Position numbers and translations under genes: made by a program. Shown here in pieces: positions 1-9,558 of a DNA stretch of 61,870 nucleotides. The notes beneath the pieces are model-generated. The model did no database searches, was not told the origin of the DNA, and worked only from the letters and a program-made list of their open reading frames with translations. Each line of letters begins with the position of its first letter. Within the stretch, counting starts at the first letter, position 1. The DNA is from Cupriavidus sp. 2SB (GTDB lineage Bacteria; Pseudomonadota; Gammaproteobacteria; Burkholderiales; Burkholderiaceae), in contig NZ_SCMX01000040.1 in assembly GCF_005503625.1 (NCBI RefSeq), positions 1 to 61,870 on the forward strand, given 5' to 3'.

Positions 1-1889
1 TTCAGGCGTGTCTGGTGGGATGGGGGAGGTGTAGAAGAGACAGGTGGTCGTTTGGGGTGGGGTTCGTGCACGTCCGCCGCGACCGATACCGCGCGGCTTG
101 CTCCCCTCTCCCGCACGCGGGAGAGGGGCTGGGGGAGAGGGCAGGCGCATCGAGTTGCGACGGCGGCGAATTCAAGCGTTGCGCCCTCTCCCCCGACCCC
201 TCTCCCGCCATGCGGGAGAGGGGAGAAAACACAAGGGACTTCCGCAGGCGGGAGAGCGGCGCGAGCCGTTGGAAATTGATACCCCTCCCCCTCCTCTGGC
301 CTGCCCAGAAAGCCGCGCTCGTTGTTGCCGTGTTGACGGCATTGGCCTACGCCACCATCGCAGGCATGCAGATTCCTGCATTGCGTACCGTCACGATGCT
401 CATCGTGGCGGCGGTGGCGTTGTGGAGTGGCAGGGCGCCACCAGCGTCGGTGGTGCTGGCGTGGGCGGCGGCCGTGGCGGTGGCCATCGACCCTTGGGCG
501 GTGCTCTCGCCAGGGTTCTGGTTGTCGTTTGGGGCCGTGGCCGTGATCTTCCTGCATGCGAGCCGGCGTGAGGGCGATGGGAGCGCAGAGCGGGCACGGC
601 AGGCCGGTCCGGCAGGTTGGGTGTGGCGGCTGGGTGCCGGCATTGCCAGTGCGGCTCGGACGCAATGGGCCGTGACGATTGGTTTGGTGCCGCTGACGCT
701 GCTGCTGTTCGGACAGGTATCGCTGGTATCGGGGCTGGCCAATGCGGTGGCAATTCCGGTGGTTAGCCTGCTGGTCACGCCGCTAGCGCTGCTGGCGGCC
801 GGGATGCCGGTCGCTGTCGCCTCGCCATTGCTGGCGGTGGCTCACGCCGCGCTGGCGTGGCTCGTGCAGGGTCTCGCATGGCTAGCCGCGCCGTCGTGGG
901 CGGTCTGGGAGGCGGCGCATCCCGGGCCGGTGGCATTCGGTCTGGCCATGCTGGGTGTTGTGCTGGTGCTGATGCCTCGTGCCCGGCTTCACGCGCTGCC
1001 TCGCTGGCTTGGCGGGGTGCTGATGGTGCCGATGCTGGCGGCAGGTCGGGCGCCAGTGCCGCATGGCGAGTTCCGGATGACGGCGCTTGATGTCGGGCAG
1101 GGGACAGCTGTGCTAGTCGAGACGCGCGAGCACGCCATGCTCTACGACGCCGGTCCGGCGTATGGGTCCGGCACCAGCGCGGGCGGACAGGTCATCGTCC
1201 CCTTTCTGCGTGCGTCGGGCGTGCGTCGGCTTGACATGCTCATGGTGAGCCATGAAGACGCCGACCATGCGGGGGGTGTGAGGGATGTCTTGGCCGCAGT
1301 GCCGGTGTCGCAACGGCTGACGGCGGGTGCCGCGGACCATCGGCTGCTGACCAGCGATGCCGGAAAGACTAACTGGCAGGCGTGCCTCGCCGGCGCAGCG
1401 TGGGACTGGGACGGTGTGACATTCGAGATCCTGCACCCCTCGCTGGCGGCGCTGGAGAATTCCAGGCTCTCCAGCAATGCGCGGAGTTGTGTGTTGCGGG
1501 TGTCGACCCCGCATCGCAGCGCGCTGCTGACCGGGGATATTGGCGTGCGCGAGGAACTCGCGCTGGTGCGTCGTTCAGAGGAGGATCGCTTGCATGCCGA
1601 CTTCCTCCTCGTGCCGCATCATGGCAGCGGAACGTCGTCGCATCGTGCATTCCTGGCGGCGGTACAGCCGGAGCTGGCAATTTTCCAGATGGGGTTTGCG
1701 AACCGCTATGGCCATCCGCGCAATGATGTCTGGCGGCGCTATGGCCGCGCTGGTATCGCGCGCTACCGGAGCGATGAAGCAGGCGCGATCACGATCGAGA
1801 CAAGGGGTGCTGGCCAGACGGTGACGACGTATCGCCAGCAACATCGGCGCTACTGGCGAGATGCACCCGAAGTACCTGGCCCGGAGTAG
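1..1889 (+). CDS. comEC: DNA internalization competence protein ComEC/Rec2, 3' part (5' end outside window)
   Basis: ComEC forms the inner-membrane channel that carries transforming single-stranded DNA into the cytoplasm. The frame is open to the window edge, so the N-terminal part of the usual 750-850 aa protein is missing. From about base 300 there are repeated hydrophobic segments of the Competence domain, ending near base 1000. A C-terminal metallo-beta-lactamase-like domain follows, with LDVGQGTAVLVE, the metal-ligand motif SHEDADHAGG, LLTGDIG and VPHHGSGTSS. Bases 101-226 are a REP-like repeat read in frame, giving the low-complexity residues SPLPHAGEGLGERA and LSPDPSPAMRERGE between membrane segments. 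I cannot tell whether the protein tolerates this insert or is inactivated. A GTG at base 15 is the first in-frame start, but it is unlikely to be the true one. Confidence 0.88.
   Translation, partial: QACLVGWGRCRRDRWSFGVGFVHVRRDRYRAACSPLPHAGEGLGERAGASSCDGGEFKRCALSPDPSPAMRERGENTRDFRRRESGASRWKLIPLPLLWPAQKAALVVAVLTALAYATIAGMQIPALRTVTMLIVAAVALWSGRAPPASVVLAWAAAVAVAIDPWAVLSPGFWLSFGAVAVIFLHASRREGDGSAERARQAGPAGWVWRLGAGIASAARTQWAVTIGLVPLTLLLFGQVSLVSGLANAVAIPVVSLLVTPLALLAAGMPVAVASPLLAVAHAALAWLVQGLAWLAAPSWAVWEAAHPGPVAFGLAMLGVVLVLMPRARLHALPRWLGGVLMVPMLAAGRAPVPHGEFRMTALDVGQGTAVLVETREHAMLYDAGPAYGSGTSAGGQVIVPFLRASGVRRLDMLMVSHEDADHAGGVRDVLAAVPVSQRLTAGAADHRLLTSDAGKTNWQACLAGAAWDWDGVTFEILHPSLAALENSRLSSNARSCVLRVSTPHRSALLTGDIGVREELALVRRSEEDRLHADFLLVPHHGSGTSSHRAFLAAVQPELAIFQMGFANRYGHPRNDVWRRYGRAGIARYRSDEAGAITIETRGAGQTVTTYRQQHRRYWRDAPEVPGPE
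101..226. repeat. REP/BIME-like composite repeat inside comEC
   Basis: Two hairpins with the same 12-bp arms (CCCCTCTCCCGC and its complement) lie at 103-128 and 197-223. Outside the hairpin cores, GGGGGAGAGGGC (131-142) pairs with GCCCTCTCCCCC (183-194), so the whole composite is one large nested palindrome. The same design recurs at 22270-22394, and decayed or single units lie at 5758-5862 and 16866-16892. This is a dispersed repeat family. Its position in a coding frame is unusual, because such repeats normally lie between genes. Confidence 0.85.
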
Positions 1890-1910
1890 GACCGGAAGGC
1901 GAGCGGTTTA

Positions 1911-2888
1911 TCACCGCGTAGCGCGCGTGGATGGGGTCGCCTTTCTGGCTTTTTTCCTGGTGGTCGCGCTCGCTGCCGAGGTCTCCGAATTGGGCGCCAG
2001 CGGCGCGGGGTCCGCCCCGGCAATGCGTCGCTCGCGCAGGTGGGCCTTGGCGCGTTGCAGCCCGCCGGCCACCGATTCCGCGCGGCCGAGTGCCACGCCG
2101 GCCGCCAGAACGTCGCCGAGCACAAGGTGGCAGATGCGTGAGGTCATCGGCGTGAATACTTCGCTGTCTTCTTCGACATCGGAGAACACGCAGACATCGG
2201 CAAGTCCGGCCAAGGGCGAACCGCTGTGCGTAAGTGCCAGCACGCTTGCGCCACTGCTGCGAGCCAGCGTGGCGGCGGTGAGCATATCCCAGGTTCGACC
2301 GCTGTTGGATACCAGCACGGCCACATCGCCAGGGCGCAGCAGTGCGGCGGACATGCTGAATACGTGCGGATCGGAGTAGGCCGTGGTCGGGATGCCGAGA
2401 CGGAAGAACTTGTGCTGGATATCGAGTGCAACGATGCCTGAATTGCCGCAGCCGTAAAACTCGATGCGCCTTGCATCCGCTAGCAGGCGAATGCCGTGTT
2501 CGATCTGGTCGGCGGAGAGGGCATTGCGCACGGTCATCAACGTGGCGATGGTGCGGTCGAAGACCTTGCCGGCGATGTCGGCAGGCCGGTCGCTGGCAGC
2601 CACATCCTGATGCACGAACGGGATGCCGCCGCCTACGTTCTGGGCGAACTGGAGCTTGAACTCCTTGAAGCCATCGTAGCCTAGCGCTGCGCAGAAGCGC
2701 GCAATCGTGGGCTGCGATACGCCTGCGCGCTCGGCAAGTTCAGGCATGGTCAGGCGGATGACGCTGGCGCCGTGACGGGTCACGTAATCGGCAAGTCGGC
2801 GTTCGGAGGGACGCAGCGTGTCGTAGACGGCAAGGATTCTGTCGCGCATGGTGAGGGTGGGCGTGGAGTCGTGCCGGGCGGCTCTCAA
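1911..2888 (-). CDS. hexR: MurR/RpiR-family transcriptional regulator HexR
   Basis: HexR represses Entner-Doudoroff and central carbon genes and is released by 2-keto-3-deoxy-6-phosphogluconate (known for the family). An N-terminal RpiR-type helix-turn-helix (LAERAGVSQPTIARFCAALG) is followed by a SIS sugar-phosphate domain with GCGNSGIVALD and LVSNSGRTWDM. The C-terminal tail is rich in Lys, Ala and Thr and is probably disordered. The gene is divergent from edd, and a perfect dyad of HexR type lies 18 bp upstream of this start, so autoregulation is likely. The longest frame uses a TTG at 2888 with AAGGG nearby. An ATG at 2849 (MRDRILAVYDTL) aligns better with known HexR N-termini, so the start is not settled. 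Confidence 0.88.
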   Translation of the reverse strand: MRAARHDSTPTLTMRDRILAVYDTLRPSERRLADYVTRHGASVIRLTMPELAERAGVSQPTIARFCAALGYDGFKEFKLQFAQNVGGGIPFVHQDVAASDRPADIAGKVFDRTIATLMTVRNALSADQIEHGIRLLADARRIEFYGCGNSGIVALDIQHKFFRLGIPTTAYSDPHVFSMSAALLRPGDVAVLVSNSGRTWDMLTAATLARSSGASVLALTHSGSPLAGLADVCVFSDVEEDSEVFTPMTSRICHLVLGDVLAAGVALGRAESVAGGLQRAKAHLRERRIAGADPAPLAPNSETSAASATTRKKARKATPSTRATR

Positions 2889-2906
2889 TGATGTCGCCCT
2901 TGAATT

Positions 2907-2921
2907 TGTAGAGATTCTACA
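2907..2921. promoter_or_regulatory. HexR-type operator upstream of hexR
   Basis: The sequence TGTAGAGATTCTACA is a perfect inverted repeat (6-bp arms, 3-bp centre). It matches the arms of the site in front of edd and fits the published TGTA-N7-TACA style of HexR operators. Its position just upstream of hexR suggests autoregulation. Binding itself is inference. Confidence 0.7.
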
Positions 2922-3053
2922 CGTTAGGAGGAGGTTTTCTGCATCCGGTGAGATGCTCGATGCCTCAGGATTTACCCGAATTTCGTGCGAAAATACGCTG
3001 AATAAGTCGAGTGCGGGAGGATGCCGGGCTTTCGTTGGGAATCGTCTCCTGGC

Positions 3054-3073
3054 TATAATGTAGAAAATCTACA
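3054..3073 (+). promoter_or_regulatory. edd promoter -10 box overlapped by HexR operator
   Basis: A perfect -10 hexamer TATAAT (3054-3059) shares its last base with the operator TGTAGAAAATCTACA (3059-3073). A repressor bound here would cover the transcription start. No convincing -35 box is seen 16-18 bp upstream. The edd start codon is 63 bp further on. Confidence 0.72.
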
Positions 3074-3136
3074 GCATGGAGGGCGAGATTTGCCGCCCGA
3101 TATGCCGCCCGATACCCCCACGAGAATCGATCCGCC

Positions 3137-5047
3137 ATGTCCCCAGCTACCCCGGGCCACGCCCGCGCAGAAGTTTCGGCCGTTACCGAACGCATCGTCG
3201 AACGCAGCCGTGCCAGCCGTGCCGCCTACCTCGCGCGCTGCGAACGGGCCCAGCGGGAACTAGGTCCGCTGCGTGGCATGTCGTGTGCCAACCTGGCTCA
3301 CGGCTACGCAGCGCTGCCTTCGGACGACAAGCTCAAGCTGCGTGTGGAGCATGCGCCGAATCTCGGCATCATCACCGCCTACAACGACATGCTGTCTGCG
3401 CATCAGCCGTATGAGCGCTATCCGTCCGTGATCCGGGAGGCGGCGCGTGCCGTGGGTGCGGTAGCGCAGGTGGCGGGCGGCGTGCCGGCCATGTGCGATG
3501 GCATCACGCAGGGCAACGCCGGTATGGAGCTCTCTCTGTTCTCGCGCGATGCCATTGCCATGAGCACCGCCGTTGGGCTGTCGCACAACACGTTCGACGC
3601 GGCGCTGATGCTCGGCGTCTGCGACAAGATCGTGCCGGGCCTGCTGATGGGCGCGCTCCAGTTCGGGCACCTGCCCGTGGTGTTCGTGCCAGCGGGGCCG
3701 ATGGCTACCGGACTGTCGAACAAGGAGAAGGCGCGGGTGCGCCAGCTCTACGCCACGGGACAGGTGGGGCGCGATGCATTGCTCGAAGCTGAAAGCGCCG
3801 CGTATCACAGCGCCGGCACGTGCACGTTTTATGGCACCGCCAACAGCAACCAGTTCCTGATGGAAATCATGGGCCTGCACATGCCCGGCGCGGCGTTCGT
3901 GCATCCGGATAGCGGGTTGCGCGACGCATTGACCACCGCCGCCGCGCAGCGCGCCCTGGTGCTGATCGCGCGGGGTCGCGAGTACACGCCGCTGGCGCAG
4001 GTCGTGGACGAACGCGCCATCGTCAATGCGATGGTCGGCTTGCTGGCAACCGGCGGATCGACCAACCATACGATCCACCTCGTTGCCATGGCACGCGCGG
4101 CAGGGATTGTCATCGACTGGAACGACTTCGACCGTCTGTCGGCCGTCACGCCGCTGCTGGCGCGTGTCTATCCGAATGGCGCTGCCGATGTGAACCATTT
4201 CCATGCGGCAGGCGGTGTGGCCTACGTGATCGGCCAGCTTCTGGAGGCCGGACTACTGCACGAGGATGTGCAGACAGTGGCCGGGCGGGGCCTGGCGCGT
4301 TACACGCAGGAACCGGTGATGACCGATGGTATGTTGCGCTGGCGCGATGGCCCCACCGTCAGTGGCGACTCCAGCGTGCTGGCACCGGCGTCGGCGCCAT
4401 TCTCGGCCGAGGGCGGGTTGCGGTTGATGGCCGGTAACCTCGGGCGCGGCGTGATCAAGGTCTCGGCCGTGGCCGATGAGCATCGTGTGGTGCAGGCGCC
4501 GGCGCGCGTCTTCGAATCGCAGGAGGCGCTGCAGGCCGCCTTCGAGGCCGATGAACTGAATCGCGATGTGGTGGCCGTGGTGCGCTTCCAGGGGCCGAAT
4601 GCCAATGGCATGCCCGAATTGCATCGGCTGACGCCGGGGCTGGGCGCGTTGCAGGACGCTGGTCACAAGGTGGCACTGGTGACCGATGGCCGCATGTCGG
4701 GCGCATCGGGCAAGGTGCCAGCCGTGATCCACGTTGGCCCCGAGGCGCTGGCAGGCGGTCCGCTGGCCCGTGTGCGTGACGGGGACGTCATTCGCGTGGA
4801 TGCCGTGGCCGGCACGCTCGAACTGGTGGGCGATGCCTCGGTGCAGGCGGAGTTTGCAGCGCGCCAGCCGGTTGCCGCGCCTGAGGATGATTTCGCGCAG
4901 TTCAGCATGGGGCGCGGCCTGTTCGGCCTGTTCCGCCGCCATGCGCGGATTGCCGAGGAAGGGGGCAGCGCGCTGGACCTCTCCGAAGCGGATGCCATGT
5001 CGAGTGTTCCCGCGTCTGTCCAAATGGGCGTCGCCGTCGCACAATAG
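3137..5047 (+). CDS. edd: Phosphogluconate dehydratase (6-phosphogluconate dehydratase)
   Basis: Edd converts 6-phosphogluconate to 2-keto-3-deoxy-6-phosphogluconate, the first dedicated step of the Entner-Doudoroff pathway. The 636-aa protein is slightly longer than the E. coli enzyme (603 aa). It carries IlvD/Edd family signatures: [32 protein letters not shown] and [15 protein letters not shown]. The conserved cysteines bind the catalytic iron-sulfur cluster in the family. The upstream HexR-type site overlapping the -10 box, and the gluconate kinase gene downstream, fit a gluconate catabolic unit. The partner aldolase gene (eda) is not in the window. Confidence 0.95.
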   Translation: MSPATPGHARAEVSAVTERIVERSRASRAAYLARCERAQRELGPLRGMSCANLAHGYAALPSDDKLKLRVEHAPNLGIITAYNDMLSAHQPYERYPSVIREAARAVGAVAQVAGGVPAMCDGITQGNAGMELSLFSRDAIAMSTAVGLSHNTFDAALMLGVCDKIVPGLLMGALQFGHLPVVFVPAGPMATGLSNKEKARVRQLYATGQVGRDALLEAESAAYHSAGTCTFYGTANSNQFLMEIMGLHMPGAAFVHPDSGLRDALTTAAAQRALVLIARGREYTPLAQVVDERAIVNAMVGLLATGGSTNHTIHLVAMARAAGIVIDWNDFDRLSAVTPLLARVYPNGAADVNHFHAAGGVAYVIGQLLEAGLLHEDVQTVAGRGLARYTQEPVMTDGMLRWRDGPTVSGDSSVLAPASAPFSAEGGLRLMAGNLGRGVIKVSAVADEHRVVQAPARVFESQEALQAAFEADELNRDVVAVVRFQGPNANGMPELHRLTPGLGALQDAGHKVALVTDGRMSGASGKVPAVIHVGPEALAGGPLARVRDGDVIRVDAVAGTLELVGDASVQAEFAARQPVAAPEDDFAQFSMGRGLFGLFRRHARIAEEGGSALDLSEADAMSSVPASVQMGVAVAQ

Positions 5048-5217
5048 GTTCATCCGTTCAAACAGCAGGCTCGTTCCGGGCCGTCGTTTTCAGATTCTTC
5101 TTATTCGTTTCCCCGGGCGCCACGGTGCCTGGGGTACCGCCGTGCAACCGCAATGGTTCGTGGCGGCTACCGACAAGGGTGGCGACACCATCCGACACCA
5201 TGATCGATGGAGCAGAC

Positions 5218-5736
5218 ATGATCTATATCCTGATGGGCGTTTCTGGCAGCGGCAAGACCACCGTGGGCCAGATGCTGGCGCAGCGCCTGCATTGCGGCTT
5301 CCATGATGCCGACACGTTTCACAGCGAGGCCAACAAGGCCAAGATGCACGCCGGCGTGCCGCTGACCGATGACGACCGCTGGCCGTGGCTGGCTGCCATG
5401 CGCGCGGCCATCGACGAAGCCCGTGCAGAAGGGCGCACCCATGTGTTTACCTGCTCCGCGCTGCGCCAGGTCTACCGCGATCGGCTGAACCCTCCGGAAG
5501 GCGGCGTGACCTTTGTGTTCATGAAGGGCGATGCATCGACGATTGGTGGCCGCCTGTCGGTCCGCGAAGACCATTTCTTCAACCCGGCCCTGCTGCAAAG
5601 CCAGTTCGACACACTGGAGGAGCCGCGCGACGCGCTGGTGCTCGATATCCGCCGGACGCCGGAGGCGTTGGTGCAGGACATACTGGATAACTGCCCGCCG
5701 GAGTCGGCGTCGTGTGCGGGCGGCACGGCGCGATAG
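5218..5736 (+). CDS. gntK: Gluconokinase (GntK type)
   Basis: This kinase phosphorylates gluconate to 6-phosphogluconate, the substrate of the upstream edd product, so the two genes are functionally linked. The P-loop GVSGSGKTTVG is at residues 7-17, followed by HDADTFHSEANKAKM and FTCSALRQVYRD, which are typical of GntK/thermoresistant gluconokinase. I chose the ATG at 5218 because GGAG ends five bases before it and the product (172 aa) then has the usual family length. A longer frame from 5125 adds residues with no family similarity that I recognise. Confidence 0.92.
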   Translation: MIYILMGVSGSGKTTVGQMLAQRLHCGFHDADTFHSEANKAKMHAGVPLTDDDRWPWLAAMRAAIDEARAEGRTHVFTCSALRQVYRDRLNPPEGGVTFVFMKGDASTIGGRLSVREDHFFNPALLQSQFDTLEEPRDALVLDIRRTPEALVQDILDNCPPESASCAGGTAR

Positions 5737-5757
5737 CTTGCGTCTCTCCGGTTTGCG

Positions 5758-5862
5758 CTCCTCTCCCTCAGGGAGAGGGGCGGGGGAGAGGGCAAACCGT
5801 GCAAATTGCGAAGTGGCTGGCAAGCAGAGCCACCAGCCCTCGGAGCAAAACCTCCTGCCAGG
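5758..5862. repeat. Single, partly decayed REP-like unit in the edd-gntK / ATP-grasp gap
   Basis: The 347-bp gap from 5737 to 6083 holds one hairpin (arms CCTCTCCCT and AGGGAGAGG, 5760-5778), then CGGGGGAGAGGGC and a spacer with CAAATTGCGA and CTGGCAAGCAGA. These two blocks also sit in the spacer of the intact composite at 22270-22394, so this looks like a copy whose second hairpin has decayed. I see no gene in the rest of the gap. It ends with the ribosome-binding site AAGGAG of the next gene. Confidence 0.7.
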
Positions 5863-6083
5863 CGTAGTCCCCTGGCAAGCATCTTGCTAAACCGTTTTGC
5901 GTGCCGGTGCATGTCTCGCACATGCAACCCTTGCGGGAATTGCCGGCGCGGGTATGCTGAAAGCGTTGTCTCGATAAAGCATCAATGAACGGGAGGCCGG
6001 CGGCGTCGCCAGACAGTCGTCGGAAGCGGCAGGCGAGGAGACTGCACGCAGCTGGCGCCCATTTCCACGAAGGAGCGGCCATC

Positions 6084-7559
6084 ATGGCGGCGCGGTTTTT
6101 CGACGAGATGCTGGAAGGGCGGGAAGATGGCACGTTGACGGGCATCGAAGCCGGTCAGGCGTTGCCGACCGGGGCGGTGCGGCCCCACTACCGCAACTTT
6201 GCCGACTGGCTGGGCGGGCAGTCCGGCGGGTCAATGGACAACAAGCGGGCGGAGGCGGACCTGATCTTTCGCCGGGTGGGCATCACCTTTGCCGTCTATG
6301 GCGACAAGGACGAGTCCAACAGCGGCACCGAGCGGACGATTCCGTTCGACGTCATCCCCCGCATCTTTCCGGCCAGTGAATGGGCGACCCTGGAACGCGG
6401 CCTGCGGCAGCGCGTGGCGGCGTTGAACCGCTTCATCCACGATATCTACCACGGCCAGGACATCATCCGGGCTGGCGTGATTCCGCCTGACCAGATCTAC
6501 AACAACGCGCAGTACCGTCCCGAGATGCTCGGCATCGACGTGCCGCGCGATATCTACGCGCACGTGGCGGGTATCGATGTGGTGCGGGCAGGAGAGGGCG
6601 AGTTCTACGTGCTGGAAGACAACCTGCGCGTACCGTCGGGCGTGTCCTACATGCTTGAGAACCGCAAGATGATGATGCGGTTGTTCCCCGAACTGTTCGC
6701 GCGCAATCGCGTGGCACCGGTGGCGCATTACCCGGATCTGCTGCTCGACATGCTGCGCAGCGTGTCGCCGCAGAACATTGCGGACCCCACCGTGGTGGTG
6801 CTCACGCCGGGCATGTACAACTCCGCGTATTTCGAGCACGCGTTCCTGGCCCAGCAGATGGGCGTGGAACTGGTGGAGGGCAGCGACCTCTTTGTCGAGG
6901 ACGATCACCTCTACATGCGTACCACGCAGGGGCCGCAACGGATCGACGTGATCTACCGCCGCGTGGACGATGACTTCCTCGATCCGCTCGCATTCCGGCC
7001 GGACTCCACGCTCGGTGCGGCCGGTTTGCTGTCGGTCTACCGGGCCGGCAATGTGACGATCAGCAACGCGATTGGCACCGGGGTGGCCGACGACAAATCG
7101 ATCTATCCGTACGTGCCGGACATGATCCGCTTCTACCTGGGCGAGGAAGCCATCCTGTCGAACGTTCCCACGTATATGTGCCGGCGGCCCGATGACCTGC
7201 AGTACGTGCTCGACAACATGGAGAAGCTCGTGGTCAAGGAGACGCACGGTGCCGGCGGCTACGGCATGCTCGTGGGTCCGGCTGCCACGCGTGCCGAGAT
7301 CGAGCAGTTCCGCGAAGTGGTCAAGTCCCGCCCCGAGCAGTACATCGCCCAGCCCACGCTGGCGCTGTCCACTTGTCCCACGTATGTGGAATCGGGCATC
7401 GCGCCGCGCCATATCGACCTGAGGCCGTTCGTGCTGTCTGGCAAGGAAGTTCGGATGGTGCCTGGCGGACTGACGCGCGTGGCATTGCGTGAAGGGTCGC
7501 TGGTGGTGAATTCCTCGCAGGGCGGAGGCACCAAGGACACCTGGGTACTGGAACGCTGA
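6084..7559 (+). CDS. Circularly permuted ATP-grasp family protein (Anbu operon)
   Basis: This 491-aa protein belongs to the circularly permuted ATP-grasp family (COG2308) that accompanies the bacterial proteasome-like peptidase Anbu. ATP-grasp enzymes ligate a carboxylate to an amine using ATP; the substrate here is unknown. Diagnostic stretches are YRPEMLGIDVP, VLEDNLRVPSGVSYMLENR, VVKETHGAGGYGM and GGGTKDTWVL. I chose the ATG at 6084 because AAGGAG lies eight bases upstream; the frame is open further up. The next gene starts 33 bp downstream and encodes the alpha-E partner, so the genes probably form one transcript. Confidence 0.9.
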   Translation: MAARFFDEMLEGREDGTLTGIEAGQALPTGAVRPHYRNFADWLGGQSGGSMDNKRAEADLIFRRVGITFAVYGDKDESNSGTERTIPFDVIPRIFPASEWATLERGLRQRVAALNRFIHDIYHGQDIIRAGVIPPDQIYNNAQYRPEMLGIDVPRDIYAHVAGIDVVRAGEGEFYVLEDNLRVPSGVSYMLENRKMMMRLFPELFARNRVAPVAHYPDLLLDMLRSVSPQNIADPTVVVLTPGMYNSAYFEHAFLAQQMGVELVEGSDLFVEDDHLYMRTTQGPQRIDVIYRRVDDDFLDPLAFRPDSTLGAAGLLSVYRAGNVTISNAIGTGVADDKSIYPYVPDMIRFYLGEEAILSNVPTYMCRRPDDLQYVLDNMEKLVVKETHGAGGYGMLVGPAATRAEIEQFREVVKSRPEQYIAQPTLALSTCPTYVESGIAPRHIDLRPFVLSGKEVRMVPGGLTRVALREGSLVVNSSQGGGTKDTWVLER

Positions 7560-7592
7560 ACGCCGCGAACAACGACAAGCCGGGAGCCCATC

Positions 7593-8552
7593 ATGCTGAG
7601 CCGTACCGCCGACCACCTGTTCTGGATGGCCCGCTACACCGAGCGCGCGGAGAACACCGCGCGGATGCTCGACGTCAACTACCAGACCTCGCTGCTGCCG
7701 CAGTCGGCCGAAATGGCCGAGCAGGGCTGGTGGGCCATGCTCGATATTTCCGAGTTGACGCACGCCTATGACCACAAGTACGGGTTGCTGCATCGTGACG
7801 ATGTGATCGACTTCATGGTGCGCGACATGACCAATCCGTCGTCAATCATGAGCTGCCTGCGGGCGGCCCGCGAGAATGCCCGTGCAGTGCGCGGATCATT
7901 GACGACCGAGGTCTGGGAGACCATCAACACCACCTGGCTCGATGTCCAGCGCATGATCGCGGATGGGGAGTTGCGTCAGGACCCGTCGCGCTTTTTCGAA
8001 TGGGTGAAATTCCGCTCGCACCTGGCGCGTGGCGTGCAGTTCGGCACGATGCTCAAGGACGACGCGTTTCATTTCATGCGGCTTGGCACGTTCCTGGAGC
8101 GCGCCGACAACACCGCGCGGATTCTCGACGTCAAGTTCCAGGCATCGGGTCGCGACGACAGCGACACCGACGATCCCAACCGCGAGCAAAACGATTTCTA
8201 CCACTGGGCGGCGGTGCTGCGTTCGGTGTCGGGCTTCGAGGTCTACCGCAAGATCTACCGTGCCGTGATCACGCCCCAGCGCGTGGCGGAGTTGCTGATC
8301 CTGCGGCCGGACATGCCACGCTCGCTGGTGTCGAGCATGGACGAGGTAGTCGCGATCCTGGCGCTGGTGGCCAACCAGCAGTCAGCGGAGACCATGCGCC
8401 AGGCTGGTAAACTCCACGCCGATTTGAAATACGCGCGCATCGACGACATTTTTGCTGTCGGCCTGCACGCCTACCTGACCAGCTTCCTGGAACGCATCGG
8501 CGATCTCGGCAACGGTATCAGCCGCGATTTCCTTGTGCCGCTGGCTGCCTGA
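7593..8552 (+). CDS. Alpha-E domain-containing protein (Anbu operon)
   Basis: A 319-aa, mostly helical protein of the alpha-E family (COG2307). It begins with the typical MLSRTADHLFWMARYTERAE and carries LGTFLERADNTARILDVK in the middle. Its biochemical function is not established. In many genomes it lies next to, or is fused with, the ATP-grasp protein and the transglutaminase-like protein, as here. It follows the ATP-grasp gene by 33 bp with a ribosome-binding site (GGGAG), consistent with an operon. Confidence 0.9.
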   Translation: MLSRTADHLFWMARYTERAENTARMLDVNYQTSLLPQSAEMAEQGWWAMLDISELTHAYDHKYGLLHRDDVIDFMVRDMTNPSSIMSCLRAARENARAVRGSLTTEVWETINTTWLDVQRMIADGELRQDPSRFFEWVKFRSHLARGVQFGTMLKDDAFHFMRLGTFLERADNTARILDVKFQASGRDDSDTDDPNREQNDFYHWAAVLRSVSGFEVYRKIYRAVITPQRVAELLILRPDMPRSLVSSMDEVVAILALVANQQSAETMRQAGKLHADLKYARIDDIFAVGLHAYLTSFLERIGDLGNGISRDFLVPLAA

Positions 8553-8645
8553 GTCGATTGCGCAGAGTGGATCACCCGTCCGGCACCCTATGTGCCGGAC
8601 GCGGAACGCTGGAGGGCAGGTGTGCCGTAGCGCGCACTATGCATC

Positions 8646-9467
8646 GTGAAATATCGGATCCACCACAAGACTGTCTATCACTACACCGAGCCCGTACGCC
8701 GCAGCGTGCATGAACTGCGTCTGGCGCCGCGCTCGGGGCCGCTGCAATCGGTTGCGGACTGGCACCTGAACGTTCCCGGCAACCTGACCGAAGCACGGGA
8801 TGGCTTCGGCAATATCGTCCACAACTTCACGATGGCGGGCCCGGCCCGCAGGATCGCTATCGCCGCGACGGGCGAAGTGGAGGTCAGGACGGGCGAGGGC
8901 GGCCATCATGCCTTTCATGACTTGCCTGAAGCCGGCGAGGCGCGCGTATCGCCGCTCTACTTCATGACCGGGACACCGCTGACCCAGGCGCCTGCCGATC
9001 TGCAGGGATTTGCCGCGCCGTACCTGGCGGCCGGGCACGATATGCCCGCGTTGCTGGCGCTGGCCGACGGGGTGGCCACCCGTGTGCGCTACAAGGCCAA
9101 CACTACCGACGTGGGCACTTCGGCCGCAGACGCATTCCGGCTGGGCAGCGGGGTGTGCCAGGACCAGGCGCAGGTGATGGTCGCGGCGTGCCGCGCGCTC
9201 GGTATTCCCGCTCGCTATGTCAGCGGTTACTTCTACGATCCGGCCGCCACGGCCATGGCGAGCCACGCGTGGACCGACATTTGCCTCGATGCCGACCAGG
9301 GCCTCTGGTGCAGCATCGACGTCACGCACCGTTGTGTCACAGATACTCGCCATGTGCGACTCGCCGTGGGGCGCGACTACGCTTCCGCCGCACCAATCCG
9401 GGGCATTCTGGAGGGTGGCGCGGGCGAGACGTTGGAAGTGGATATCTCTATCGCACCTGTGGCCTAG
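8646..9467 (+). CDS. Transglutaminase-like cysteine peptidase family protein (Anbu operon)
   Basis: A 273-aa protein with a bacterial transglutaminase-like N-terminal beta region (YRIHHKTVYHYTEPVRRSVH) and a transglutaminase core. The catalytic triad is visible as Cys in GSGVCQDQAQ, His in SHAWTDICLD and Asp in CSIDVTH. It is the third member of the conserved Anbu cluster. In this family it may cleave or form isopeptide bonds, but no substrate is known. The start is GTG at 8646; the nearby ATG at 8639 is out of frame. The stop is followed at once by a half REP-like motif (9469-9480). Confidence 0.9.
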   Translation: MKYRIHHKTVYHYTEPVRRSVHELRLAPRSGPLQSVADWHLNVPGNLTEARDGFGNIVHNFTMAGPARRIAIAATGEVEVRTGEGGHHAFHDLPEAGEARVSPLYFMTGTPLTQAPADLQGFAAPYLAAGHDMPALLALADGVATRVRYKANTTDVGTSAADAFRLGSGVCQDQAQVMVAACRALGIPARYVSGYFYDPAATAMASHAWTDICLDADQGLWCSIDVTHRCVTDTRHVRLAVGRDYASAAPIRGILEGGAGETLEVDISIAPVA

Positions 9468-9558
9468 TCCCCTCTCCCGCCCGTTCAAACGCTCCGTTCT
9501 TGCCGAGCGGCTAGAATGCAAGCTTGCCGCCCCGGCAGCCCCAACAATCAATCACTTC

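Noticed and set aside
101..226. CRISPR-like repeats
   Set aside because: The repeated arms are palindromic hairpins in two opposite units, with no regular spacer series and no cas genes.
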